From Streptomyces sp. MA5143a (lineage in GTDB: Bacteria > Actinomycetota > Actinomycetes > Streptomycetales > Streptomycetaceae): a DNA stretch of 64,000 nt. The notes below the pieces were generated by a model that did not search any database, was not told the origin of the DNA, and saw only the letters and a list, made by a program, of their open reading frames with translations. The position numbers and the translations under genes were made by a program. The DNA lies in the NCBI RefSeq assembly GCF_900290235.1, contig NZ_OLMK01000036.1, positions 1-64,000 of the forward strand, given 5' to 3'. Below are positions 17,270 to 25,132 of the stretch, one piece after another (position 1 is the first letter of the stretch; every line of letters starts with the position of its first letter).

Positions 17270-18898
17270 ATGAACCATTCCGCTGCGGAGGACCCGCCCT
17301 CGCTGGGCCTCGGCACCTTGATCGCCGCCTGCCTGGCCATCAGCGTGGCCCAGATCGGCATCCCGCTCTCGTCCCCGATCATCGGAGAGATCCAGCGGGA
17401 CCTGGGGGCGTCTGCCGCCGCCCTCGCCTGGATCCCGGCCGCGTTCATCCTCCCGACGGCCATCCTGGAGCTGAACTTCGGTGTCCTCGGTGACCTCTTC
17501 GGGCGCAAGCGTCTGCTCGTTCTCGGAGGACTCCTGATCACGGTCGGCTCCCTGGTCGTCGCGACGTCGGGCACACTGACCCAGCTCATCGCCGGCCAGG
17601 CCGTCGCCGGACTCGGCGCCGCGGCGATCTTCCCCTCGTCGCTGGCCGTGATCGTCGCGGGCACCCCGGAGCCCGCCGCCCGCGCGCGGGCCCTGTCGTA
17701 CTGGGCCGTCAGCCTGGCTTTCGGCGCCATGATCGCGCCGCTGATCAGCGGGTTCATCGCCGAGCACACCGACTGGCACTGGGCCTTCGCACCTCTGACG
17801 GTGCTCGGCCTGGTGACCGCCGCCGTCAACCTCCGCTGGATCACCGATTCCCGCGAGCCGGCCGGGCGCGGACTCGACTGGCCGGGCCAGGTCACCATCG
17901 CCGTCGCCCTGCTGGCGCTGCTCTACGCCGTCATCGAGGGCGCCGTCGACGGCTACACCGCCCCGCACATCGTGCTTGCTTTCGTGCTGTCCCTGGCCGC
18001 CCTTGTGGGCTTCTTCATCGCGGAGCGCAGGTCGCGGACGCCGATGCTGCGGCTGGAGCTCTTCCGGAACCCCTCCTTCGCCGCGGCTGCCGCCATTGGA
18101 CTGCTCGCCATGTTCGGCTTCATCGGCACCGCGTACGCGCTGAGCATCAAGCTGGAGGCCGTCCACCACCTCTCCCCACTGAACGCCGCCCTGCCCTTCG
18201 CCCTCATCCAGGCGATCCCGCTGCTGCTCACACCCGTCCTGCCGAGGCTGCTTCAGCGTGTGCACCCCCGGGTACTGCTCGTCGGCGGTCTGCTGTCCCT
18301 CGCCACCGGTGAGGTCTGGATGGCACTGCTGCCGGGTGACGCCACGGATCTGGCGGCGATGGCCGGATCGATCCTGCTGCTGGGGGTGGGCTTCATCACG
18401 ATGTTCTCCGCGCTGACGGCCGTCGCGGTCGGCACCGTGGACATCCGCCACGCCGGTATGGCCAGCGCGGTCACCAGCCTCGTCCGCGAGACCGGGCAGG
18501 CTCTGGGTCCCGCGATCGTCAGCGCCGTCGCCCTCGGTACGGCGAGCAGCGCCCTCGCAGCGAAGCTCGGCGCCGCGAAGCTTCCCGCCGAGGCCGTGGG
18601 CGTGGCCCAGGGAGTCAACGCGGAGGGCGGCGCGATCGCGGTCGCCAACGCCGATCTCGGCGAGCTGTCGCGCACGCTTGCCCCGCTGGCCCGCGAAACC
18701 CTGGAAGCAGGCCTCGACCTCGGCCTCTATCTCTGCGCCGGTGCCAGCCTGCTCGCCGCATTCATCGCCGTACTCGCCCTGCGGCACACGACAGCCGCGA
18801 ATGCGCCCGGCTCGGGCGGTAGGGAGGCGGTCGGCCTGTCCACCCCGCCGCAGGACATCGACTCGGCAGCCCCGGCCCAGGCGCTGCCCAGCCACTGA
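17270..18898 (+). CDS. MFS transporter, DHA2-like (about 14 helices)
   Basis: A 542-residue membrane transporter. The first half shows ISVAQIGIPLSSPIIGEIQRDLGAS, the A-motif-like GVLGDLFGRKRLLVLGG and SYWAVSLAFGAMIAPLISGFI, with about 14 hydrophobic segments overall. ATG 17270 is chosen because GGAG lies 8 nt upstream; the in-frame start at 17180 has no such site. It heads an operon with a DoxX gene, an aldehyde dehydrogenase and a carotenoid-cleavage-type oxygenase, so it probably moves the phenolic substrate or exports a toxic aldehyde or acid. The direction of transport is not evident. Confidence 0.85.
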   Translation: MNHSAAEDPPSLGLGTLIAACLAISVAQIGIPLSSPIIGEIQRDLGASAAALAWIPAAFILPTAILELNFGVLGDLFGRKRLLVLGGLLITVGSLVVATSGTLTQLIAGQAVAGLGAAAIFPSSLAVIVAGTPEPAARARALSYWAVSLAFGAMIAPLISGFIAEHTDWHWAFAPLTVLGLVTAAVNLRWITDSREPAGRGLDWPGQVTIAVALLALLYAVIEGAVDGYTAPHIVLAFVLSLAALVGFFIAERRSRTPMLRLELFRNPSFAAAAAIGLLAMFGFIGTAYALSIKLEAVHHLSPLNAALPFALIQAIPLLLTPVLPRLLQRVHPRVLLVGGLLSLATGEVWMALLPGDATDLAAMAGSILLLGVGFITMFSALTAVAVGTVDIRHAGMASAVTSLVRETGQALGPAIVSAVALGTASSALAAKLGAAKLPAEAVGVAQGVNAEGGAIAVANADLGELSRTLAPLARETLEAGLDLGLYLCAGASLLAAFIAVLALRHTTAANAPGSGGREAVGLSTPPQDIDSAAPAQALPSH

Positions 18899-18936
18899 CC
18901 CGCTTTACCGGACCACCTCACCCCGAGGGTCTCACC

Positions 18937-19534
18937 GTGATCCACTTCTACCGCGATGTCACCTCCCGGACGAACGGGTTGCACGGGGCCGCACTCCTGG
19001 TGCTGCGCGTCGGCGGCGGCTGGCTGTTCATCCTGCACGGCCTCGCCAAGTGCGACGCCGGCACGCCGGGCTTCGACTTCGGCGTGCTGAAAGCCTCTCG
19101 GACTGCCCGCGACCGGGCTGCTGAGCGTGCTCATACCCACCTTCGAGACAGCCGCCGGGGCCTTCCTCATCGCCGGACTCCTGACCCGGGCGGTCGCCCT
19201 TCTCCTCTCCGCACTGATGTTGACGACCGGGTTCTGGATCAAGTTGAGCGTCTGGCACACCGGCATCCTCGGCCCGAATGGCGTGGGTGGAGCCGAAGTC
19301 GACTTCCTCTGTCTCGTGGTGTGCCTGATGCTCTTCGCCGCCGGTCCGTGCCTGCAGGCGGCCGACCCCGGGCTCGGCCTGGAGCGGCCTCGCAGGAGGC
19401 CGGAAAGCCCACACCTCCCCACCTTCGCGACACCACACATGATCTTCGCGCCACGACGCACTACCGAATCGGGACACCATGACGTTCTTGGACAGCAGCA
19501 CCTGGGAAGGCCGCATCTTCTCCGGATCGGGTGA
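18937..19534 (+). pseudogene. DoxX-family membrane protein, interrupted by a one-base frameshift
   Basis: The N-terminal part (GTG 18937, GAGGG 8 nt upstream) encodes GAALLVLRVGGGWLFILHGLAK, a DoxX-type first helix. The frame then drifts into low-quality sequence. From about 19093 the +1 frame continues the family: GLPATGLLSVLIPTFETAAGAFLIAGLLTRAVALLLSALML and further helices. Removing one A from the AAA at 19090-19092 restores GVLKPLGLPATG without a break. The gene is therefore either truly frameshifted, a base-calling error, or read by slippage. The downstream frame overlaps the aldehyde dehydrogenase start by 56 bp. DoxX proteins are small four-helix membrane proteins of quinone/redox context. 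Confidence 0.75.
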
Positions 19535-20948
19535 GTGGATCAGCGGCTCCGGCGAGGGGTACGACGCCGTCGAGCCCGCCACCGGCAAGACATTGGGCCG
19601 CGTCGGCTCCGCCACGCCCGCCGACGTGGACAGGGCGGTGGAGCGGGCGGTGCGGGCCCAGCGGGAGTGGGCCGCGCGGCCGTATTCCGACCGTGCCGCT
19701 GTCCTGCGCCGCGCCGCGCGTCTCTTCGAGGAGCACCAGCGGGAGATCGAGAGCTGGCTGGTACGGGAGTCCGGTGCGATTCGGCCGTTCGCCGCCCTGC
19801 AGGTCAGCAGCGGCGGTGCGGAGGAGTGCCACGAGGCCGCCGCCCTCGCCGGGGCACCCTACGGCGAGCTCCTGCGTTCCGGACAGGAGCGGCTGTCCTT
19901 CTCCCGCCGCGGCCCGGTCGGGGTCGTCGGCGTCATCGCCCCCTTCAACGTGCCGATCATCCTGGCCATGCGAGCGGTGGCCCCGGCACTCGCCCTCGGC
20001 AACGCGGTCGTCCTCAAGCCGGATCCCCGAACCGCGATCAGCGGCGGTGTCGTCTTCGCCCGTGTCTTCGAAGAGGCGGGCCTGCCTGCCGGTCTGCTGC
20101 ATGTCCTGCCCGGCGGGGCGGACCTCGGGGCAGCCGTCGTGGAGCATCCGCAGGTTCCTGTCATCGCGTTCACGGGTTCCACTCGGGCCGGGCGGGCCAT
20201 CGGTATCGCCGCGGCCCGGCACCTCAAGCGGGTCCACCTGGAACTGGGCGGGAACTCCGCGCTCGTCGTGATGGACGACGTCGACCTGGAGCAGGCTGCC
20301 TCGGTGGGTGCCTGGGGCTCTTTCGTCCACGCCGGCCAGATCTGCATGGCCAGTAGCCGTCACCTCGTCCACGCGTCGGTCGCCGACGACTACACCGCCC
20401 TGCTCGCCCAGCACGCCGACGCGCTCCGGGTGGGCGACCCGGCCACCGAGGACGTCGCCGTCGGACCGCTCATCGACAGCGCTCAGCGCGACAACGTCCA
20501 CCGCATCGTCACGGAGACGGTGGAGGCCGGTGCCCGGCTGGCCGCGGGCGGCGGTTTCGAGGGGTTGTTCTACCGGCCGACCGTGCTCACCGGCGTACCG
20601 CTCACGGCGCCCGCCTACGCCGAGGAGATCTTCGGGCCGGTGGCGCCCGTCGTCCCCTTCCGGGACTTGGACGAGGCGGCCGTACTCGCCGCGGGTACCG
20701 AGTACGGGCTGTCTTTGGGCGTTCTCACCCGTGACGTCATGAAGGGCCTCGCCCTGGCGGAGCGCGTGCCGTCCGGTCTCGTGCACATCAACGACCAGAC
20801 CGTCAACGACGAGCCGCTCATCCCCTTCGGCGGCGTCGGCGACTCCGGCACCGGATCCCGCCACGGTGGCCCGGCCGCCAACCTCGAAGCCTTCACCGAG
20901 CAGCAGTGGGTCACCGTACGCGGCGAACTCCCGCGCTACCCCTTCTGA
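19479..20948 (+). CDS. Aldehyde dehydrogenase, vanillin/benzaldehyde type
   Basis: A 489-residue NAD(P)+-dependent aldehyde dehydrogenase that oxidises an aldehyde to its acid. Glu255 in ELGGNS and Cys289 in GQICMAS are the catalytic pair; VIAPFNVPIILAMRAVAPALALGNAVVLKPDP and AFTGSTRAGRAIG form the cofactor site. Full family length. The family resembles vanillin and benzaldehyde dehydrogenases. It lies 40 bp upstream of an oxygenase that would produce aromatic aldehydes, so the two steps fit together. Its start at ATG 19479 has a poor ribosome binding site and lies within the out-of-frame end of the DoxX reading frame, suggesting coupled translation. Confidence 0.88.
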   Translation: MTFLDSSTWEGRIFSGSGEWISGSGEGYDAVEPATGKTLGRVGSATPADVDRAVERAVRAQREWAARPYSDRAAVLRRAARLFEEHQREIESWLVRESGAIRPFAALQVSSGGAEECHEAAALAGAPYGELLRSGQERLSFSRRGPVGVVGVIAPFNVPIILAMRAVAPALALGNAVVLKPDPRTAISGGVVFARVFEEAGLPAGLLHVLPGGADLGAAVVEHPQVPVIAFTGSTRAGRAIGIAAARHLKRVHLELGGNSALVVMDDVDLEQAASVGAWGSFVHAGQICMASSRHLVHASVADDYTALLAQHADALRVGDPATEDVAVGPLIDSAQRDNVHRIVTETVEAGARLAAGGGFEGLFYRPTVLTGVPLTAPAYAEEIFGPVAPVVPFRDLDEAAVLAAGTEYGLSLGVLTRDVMKGLALAERVPSGLVHINDQTVNDEPLIPFGGVGDSGTGSRHGGPAANLEAFTEQQWVTVRGELPRYPF

Positions 20949-20988
20949 CGACCCCGTCCCGCCTCCCTACAGATCCACGGAGAGCCGC

Positions 20989-22548
20989 ATGTCCCCGACC
21001 CCCATGACCCCTCTCACCCCCACGACTCCCATGACCCCTGTGACCGTCGTCCCCCGCCAGGCCGGACAGACCGCATCCCCTTCCGACGCCGGAGCCGACT
21101 GGCCCACCGACAACAAGTTCCTCACCGGCCCCTTCGCGCCCTGGACGGAGGAAAGCGAGGGATACGACCTGGAAGTGAATGGAGAGATACCCGCCGACCT
21201 CGCGGGCGCGCTGTTCCGCGTCTCCTCCAACCCCCGCTTCCAGCCCCGCAACACCGACCGCTACCACTGGTGGGAGGGCGACGGCATGGTGTGCGGCATC
21301 TACCTGCGCGAGGGCCGGGCCGCCTACCGCACCCGCTGGGTCGAGACCGACTCCATGAAGGTCGAGGTGGAGGCCGGGGAGGCGATCTACAGCGGCTTCG
21401 TCAACGGCGGTACCCCGGGCCGGCTGCCCGAAGGCGCCCCGCCCGCCAAGAACCTGGCCAACATCAACGCCGGCATCTTCGACGACCACCTGATCGTCTA
21501 CTTCGAGGGCGGACTGCCGCACGCGCTGGACCCCGAGACCCTGCGCACCCTGGGCACGTACGACTTCCACGGCGGCATCGACGTCCTGTGCACCGGCCAC
21601 TACAAGACCGACCCGGACACCGGCGACATGCTCTTCTTCGCCGCCGTCGGAGCGACCATCACCTGGTACCGCGCAGACGTGAAGACCGCCGAGATCAAGG
21701 ACTCGCACTCCTTCGACATCGGTGTGCCGGTCCTCATGCACGACTTCGCGGTCAGCGACACCTACGCCATCTTCTTCGTCACGCCCGCCCAGTTCCGCCT
21801 CGACCTGGTGGCCCAGAGCAGGCCCGGCGTCGTCTGGGACGAGAACTCCCTCGAACACGGCGTGCAGATCGTCCTGATGAACCGCCACACTCACGAGCTC
21901 ACCTGGCACGAACTCGGCGGCCACTGGGCCAACACCCACTTCTTCAACGCCTACGAGCAGGACGGCCAACTCATCATCGATGGCCACCGCATCAGCCGGC
22001 TCGGCACCCCCATCGACCGCATCAGCACGCCGGTGGGCTCCCACGAGTGGTTCCCCCCGGCCCAGCCTTACCGCTGGCGCGTCGACCTGGCGACCGGACG
22101 GGCGACGGAGGAGGTGATCAGCGGCATCTTCGGAGAGTTCCCCAAGATCAACGACGCGTACACGGGCCGCCCCCACCGCTACGGCTACTTCGTCACCACC
22201 CGCGGCCTGGCCGACGACACCATGTCCGACGGACTGGCCCGCCACGACTACCTCCTCGGCACAACCACCGTCGTCGAAGGACCCGACGGCCTCACCAGCC
22301 CCGGCGAGCCGGTCTTCGTCGCCCGCGAGAACGCCCGCAGCGAGGACGGCGGCTACCTGCTCTCCCTGTGGTGGAACCGCACCACCGACCTCAGCGAACT
22401 GCTCATCCACGACGCGGCCGAACTGAGCCGCACCCCCCTGGCCCGGGTCAAGCTCCCCAGCCGGGTGCCCTTCGGCTTCCACGGCAGCTGGGCCGACCAC
22501 CACACCCTGGACCGGGCCATCGCGGCGCATCGCGACAACGGCCGGTAG
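20989..22548 (+). CDS. Carotenoid-cleavage-type oxygenase (lignostilbene/isoeugenol type)
   Basis: A 519-residue non-haem iron oxygenase that cleaves a C=C bond. Four iron-binding His candidates are H194 (FHGGID), H251 (MHDFAVSD), H317 (THFFNAYE) and H498 (GFHGSW). ATG 20989 is preferred, with GGAG 6 nt upstream; the protein then begins with an odd TP-rich tail (MTPLTPTTPMTP). Tyr92 (RYHWWEGDG) and Lys124 (SMKVE) are 32 residues apart, close to the Tyr-Lys pair that binds the 4-hydroxyl group in bacterial stilbene dioxygenases. This and the adjacent aldehyde dehydrogenase point to phenolic stilbenes, isoeugenol or vinylphenols as substrates rather than carotenoids (inference). Confidence 0.87.
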   Translation: MSPTPMTPLTPTTPMTPVTVVPRQAGQTASPSDAGADWPTDNKFLTGPFAPWTEESEGYDLEVNGEIPADLAGALFRVSSNPRFQPRNTDRYHWWEGDGMVCGIYLREGRAAYRTRWVETDSMKVEVEAGEAIYSGFVNGGTPGRLPEGAPPAKNLANINAGIFDDHLIVYFEGGLPHALDPETLRTLGTYDFHGGIDVLCTGHYKTDPDTGDMLFFAAVGATITWYRADVKTAEIKDSHSFDIGVPVLMHDFAVSDTYAIFFVTPAQFRLDLVAQSRPGVVWDENSLEHGVQIVLMNRHTHELTWHELGGHWANTHFFNAYEQDGQLIIDGHRISRLGTPIDRISTPVGSHEWFPPAQPYRWRVDLATGRATEEVISGIFGEFPKINDAYTGRPHRYGYFVTTRGLADDTMSDGLARHDYLLGTTTVVEGPDGLTSPGEPVFVARENARSEDGGYLLSLWWNRTTDLSELLIHDAAELSRTPLARVKLPSRVPFGFHGSWADHHTLDRAIAAHRDNGR

Positions 22549-22961
22549 GGCCGGCGACTTTGTTCTGACCGGGTTCTGCGGGTCATGGACAGGTCACGAC
22601 TCCATCCACGTATTCACCGCTCCTCTGCCCGACCAGCGGAAACGCAGCGATCACGTCCGGCAGGACAACAGCTTCTCAGCTTGGCGATCAACGTTTCACG
22701 TCACTCGACCTGCTGAGATCCCTTGCAATGCGCGGCACGTGAGGCGGCCGTTCGTCACGCTTCGAGCCGCGTTGGACTGGGCCGGATGGAGCCGACGCGG
22801 TGCGCCGCGCGCAGCCTGCCTGCCGCTGTCGAGGGCGGCCGACGGGCGCCTCGCCCGGCTCCCGGCCGTGTTGCGGTGGCGGCGCGTTCGACGAGACGAG
22901 CACCACAACCCGGCTGTCTGGAAATCGCCGGATACACGGGCAGACCAGGTGAAAACGACCT
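22549..22961. other. Intergenic region, no feature recognised
   Basis: A 413-bp stretch between two converging genes. A short GCCGG-TAGG-GCCGGC repeat right after the oxygenase stop may act as a terminator. The rest has open frames without start signals or family motifs. Arg/Pro-rich translations on both strands look like chance coding or a decayed remnant. Confidence 0.4.
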
Positions 22962-23420
22962 CTAACCGTCGATGTCGAGCGCCGTCCCGTACAGACGGTC
23001 CACCTTCAGCCGGACGACCACCCGGCGCTCGGCGACCAGCTGCCGCAGAAACGCGCCTTCGTCCTCCGGCTTCGCCGCTCGCGGGATCAGCTGGAGGAGT
23101 TCACGCCCGACGGCGTCGCCGGGAACGGTCGTGGGCTCGGAGACCTCCGCCTCGCCCTCGGCGACGGCGAACGACCACACGTCGCCACCCTGCACATGAA
23201 GCGCCGCACGCGGGTCGCGCCGCAGATGCCCGACCTTGACCCGGTCGGCCGTCGTCGAGAACCGCACGGTGCGGGCTTCGGGGTCCCAGCTGTACAGCAT
23301 GGTGGTCAGGTGGGGGTGGCCATCGCGCTTGACGGTGGCGAGTGTGCCGAACTGCTGCTTGCCCAGCAGACTGGAGAGGGCTTCGTCCGTCAGTGGGCGC
23401 GGTGCCGGTCCTTGGTTCAT
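22962..23420 (-). CDS. PPOX-class F420/FMN-dependent oxidoreductase
   Basis: A 152-residue split-barrel protein. LLGKQQFGTLATVKRDGHPHLTTMLYSWDPEARTVRFSTTADRVKVGHLRRDPRAALHV is the typical flavin/F420-binding first half, and RLYGTALD closes the domain. Length is normal for the actinobacterial F420-dependent PPOX group. It lies 33 bp downstream of the DUF6177-type gene in the same direction and may be read through from the type VII operon, but nothing suggests a secretion role. Substrate unknown. Confidence 0.8.
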   Translation of the reverse strand: MNQGPAPRPLTDEALSSLLGKQQFGTLATVKRDGHPHLTTMLYSWDPEARTVRFSTTADRVKVGHLRRDPRAALHVQGGDVWSFAVAEGEAEVSEPTTVPGDAVGRELLQLIPRAAKPEDEGAFLRQLVAERRVVVRLKVDRLYGTALDIDG

Positions 23421-23453
23421 GACGTGATCAACGCCCTTGTCGGCCCGGCTATT

Positions 23454-24854
23454 TCATCCCGACACCGTCGGCGCCCCGAGGTGTTGCGTGAGCTTCTGGA
23501 GTCGTTCCCAGGACGTCGGGTCCCCGCCGTCGCCGAGGGTGTAGTGCAGGGCCGGGCGGGCCGTCGGGCCGAGGACTGTGGGGGGCTGGTCGAGCGGGGG
23601 GCGGCGGGCGTGGTCGCGGCCGATGGAGTGGACGTCGTCGGGGCCCAGGGTGAAGGCGGCCGGCAGCGGCGGGCCCTCCAGGCGCGGGGCGGTCGCGAGG
23701 TCGGCGGGGGCCACCTGCACGGAGGTCAGCATGGTCCGCAGGGAGTGCTTCGTGACCAGCTCCTCCGCCAGGGCCCGTACGCGGTCCAGAGGCGGTTCCT
23801 CGTCCCGCGCGTACCCGACGGTCAGGACCATGTCCTCCTCGACGCCCTTCGTCGTCCGCGTCACCCGCAGCGTCGCCATGGCCGGGCGTTCGGGCCGCCC
23901 CACCACGATCAGCTGTGACGGCTCGGGCATCCGCTCCCGCGCCAGGTCCGTCAACTGCCTCGGCGACCAGGGGAGGTTGACGGGCTCCGCGGTGCCCCAG
24001 CCGGCGGGCGCCGAGCCGGTCAGGGTCTCCCAGGCCGTCTCCAGCGCGCCGCCCAGCAGGAGCCGTTCGTCGGGCCGGTGCGCCGTACGCATCGCGACGA
24101 CCAGCCGGCGGCCCGGCGCCTCCTCCGCGCGGCGCGTGAACGCGGCGGCCACCGTCGCCGTGCCGTCCTCGGACAGCGCGGGCGAGAACGCCCCGTCCTG
24201 CCAGCGCAGCACCGCCCCCGACAGCCCGTCGTAGTAGCCGCACTCCGGGTCCCGCACCACCCACCGGTTGGGCACCCGGGCGAGCGTGGTGCGGGCCGGG
24301 GCGCTCAGGCGGACCTCGGGCGGGGTGACGATCTGGAGGGACCGCCGGGACGCCACGGCCGTCCGCATGATCTCGGCGAGCCAGCTGGTCAGCGCCACCA
24401 CCGGGCGGTCGATGAGGACGACCGCCGCGTTCTCGGTGACGACGTCCACGGCGGGCTGCCCGGCCCCCGCCGACGGCACGGCCGACACATCGACCGCCTC
24501 CGTGCGCGCGGCCCCGGCCGGCCAGGTCGTGCCGCCCAGCAGCGTGTTGAGCCGGCCGCACACCACCCCGGCCAGCTTCTCCGCCTCCGGTACGGCCGTG
24601 GAGGCCCGTGCCTCCGTCCACCAGTAGGGGGCCTCGGCGCTCTGCCCGAGCAACCGCTCCGCCTCGCCCGGCACCCGCACCAGCAGCGGCGACTCCACGG
24701 ACACCAGGGGGCGCCCGCCGGGGCCGTGCAGCTGGACGACCGCGCCGTCGGCCGCCGCCGACAGGTCCAGGTCGGAGCCGCCCGCGTACAGACTCGCCAT
24801 GAGCGCCCACACGTCGGGCATCGTCGGGGTGAGAGCGATGACGTCCTTGGTCAC
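23454..24854 (-). CDS. DUF6177-type protein of the type VII secretion locus
   Basis: A 466-residue protein without a signal peptide or clear membrane segment. It contains VALTSWLAEIMRTAVASRRSLQIVTPP and VPNRWVVRDPECGYYDGLSGAVLRWQDGAF, which I recall from the DUF6177 family in Streptomyces type VII loci; biochemical function is unknown. The start is GTG 24854 with GAAGGAC about 8 nt upstream. The GTG overlaps the stop of the preceding 93-residue ORF (GTGA), so it is translationally coupled within the operon. A chaperone or adaptor role is possible but speculative. Confidence 0.65.
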   Translation of the reverse strand: MTKDVIALTPTMPDVWALMASLYAGGSDLDLSAAADGAVVQLHGPGGRPLVSVESPLLVRVPGEAERLLGQSAEAPYWWTEARASTAVPEAEKLAGVVCGRLNTLLGGTTWPAGAARTEAVDVSAVPSAGAGQPAVDVVTENAAVVLIDRPVVALTSWLAEIMRTAVASRRSLQIVTPPEVRLSAPARTTLARVPNRWVVRDPECGYYDGLSGAVLRWQDGAFSPALSEDGTATVAAAFTRRAEEAPGRRLVVAMRTAHRPDERLLLGGALETAWETLTGSAPAGWGTAEPVNLPWSPRQLTDLARERMPEPSQLIVVGRPERPAMATLRVTRTTKGVEEDMVLTVGYARDEEPPLDRVRALAEELVTKHSLRTMLTSVQVAPADLATAPRLEGPPLPAAFTLGPDDVHSIGRDHARRPPLDQPPTVLGPTARPALHYTLGDGGDPTSWERLQKLTQHLGAPTVSG

Positions 24855-25132
24855 GTGCGGTCGTCCTTCTCGGTGGTCGCGGCGGGCCGCCCTGGGGAGG
24901 CGGGCCCGGGTCGTCGTGCTCCCGTCGGGGCGGGCGCGGGTGCGGGTGCGGGCGCTGCTGTCGGGGCGGGTGCGGGTGCGGGTGCTGCTGTCGGGGCCGG
25001 CATGGGTGCGGGTGCTTCCGACGGGTCGGGTGCGGGTGGGCGTGATCGCGTCGGGGTGGGCACGGTTCGGCGTGCTGCCCTCGCTCCCCTCGGGGCGGTC
25101 GTGGGCGGGCGTCGTGCCGGGTCAGCCGTCAC
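24851..25132 (-). CDS. Unrecognised 93-residue Pro/Ala-rich protein between eccC and the DUF6177 gene
   Basis: A small ORF that fills the gap between eccC and the next gene exactly. It starts at GTG 25132, overlapping the eccC stop as GTGA, and ends at TGA 24851-24853, overlapping the GTG start of the next gene as GTGA. The protein begins MTADPARRPPTTAPRG, then has a long run of PAP units (PAPMPAPTAAPAPAPAP and similar) and ends TTEKDDRT. No signal peptide or membrane helix is seen. Its last codons carry the ribosome binding site of the next gene. Double overlap supports real translation; the alternative is that the low-complexity frame is a by-product of a GC-rich spacer. No family is recognised. 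Confidence 0.5.
   Translation of the reverse strand: MTADPARRPPTTAPRGARAARRTVPTPTRSRPPAPDPSEAPAPMPAPTAAPAPAPAPTAAPAPAPAPAPTGARRPGPASPGRPAATTEKDDRT

Noticed and set aside
22688..23239. Short Arg/Pro-rich frames in the gap after the oxygenase gene
   Set aside because: No ribosome binding site, no family motif, and frames overlap on both strands.
23454..23460. An ATGA overlap at the DUF6177-type stop, as for the two small ORFs
   Set aside because: The frame ends after two codons, so no coupled gene follows.
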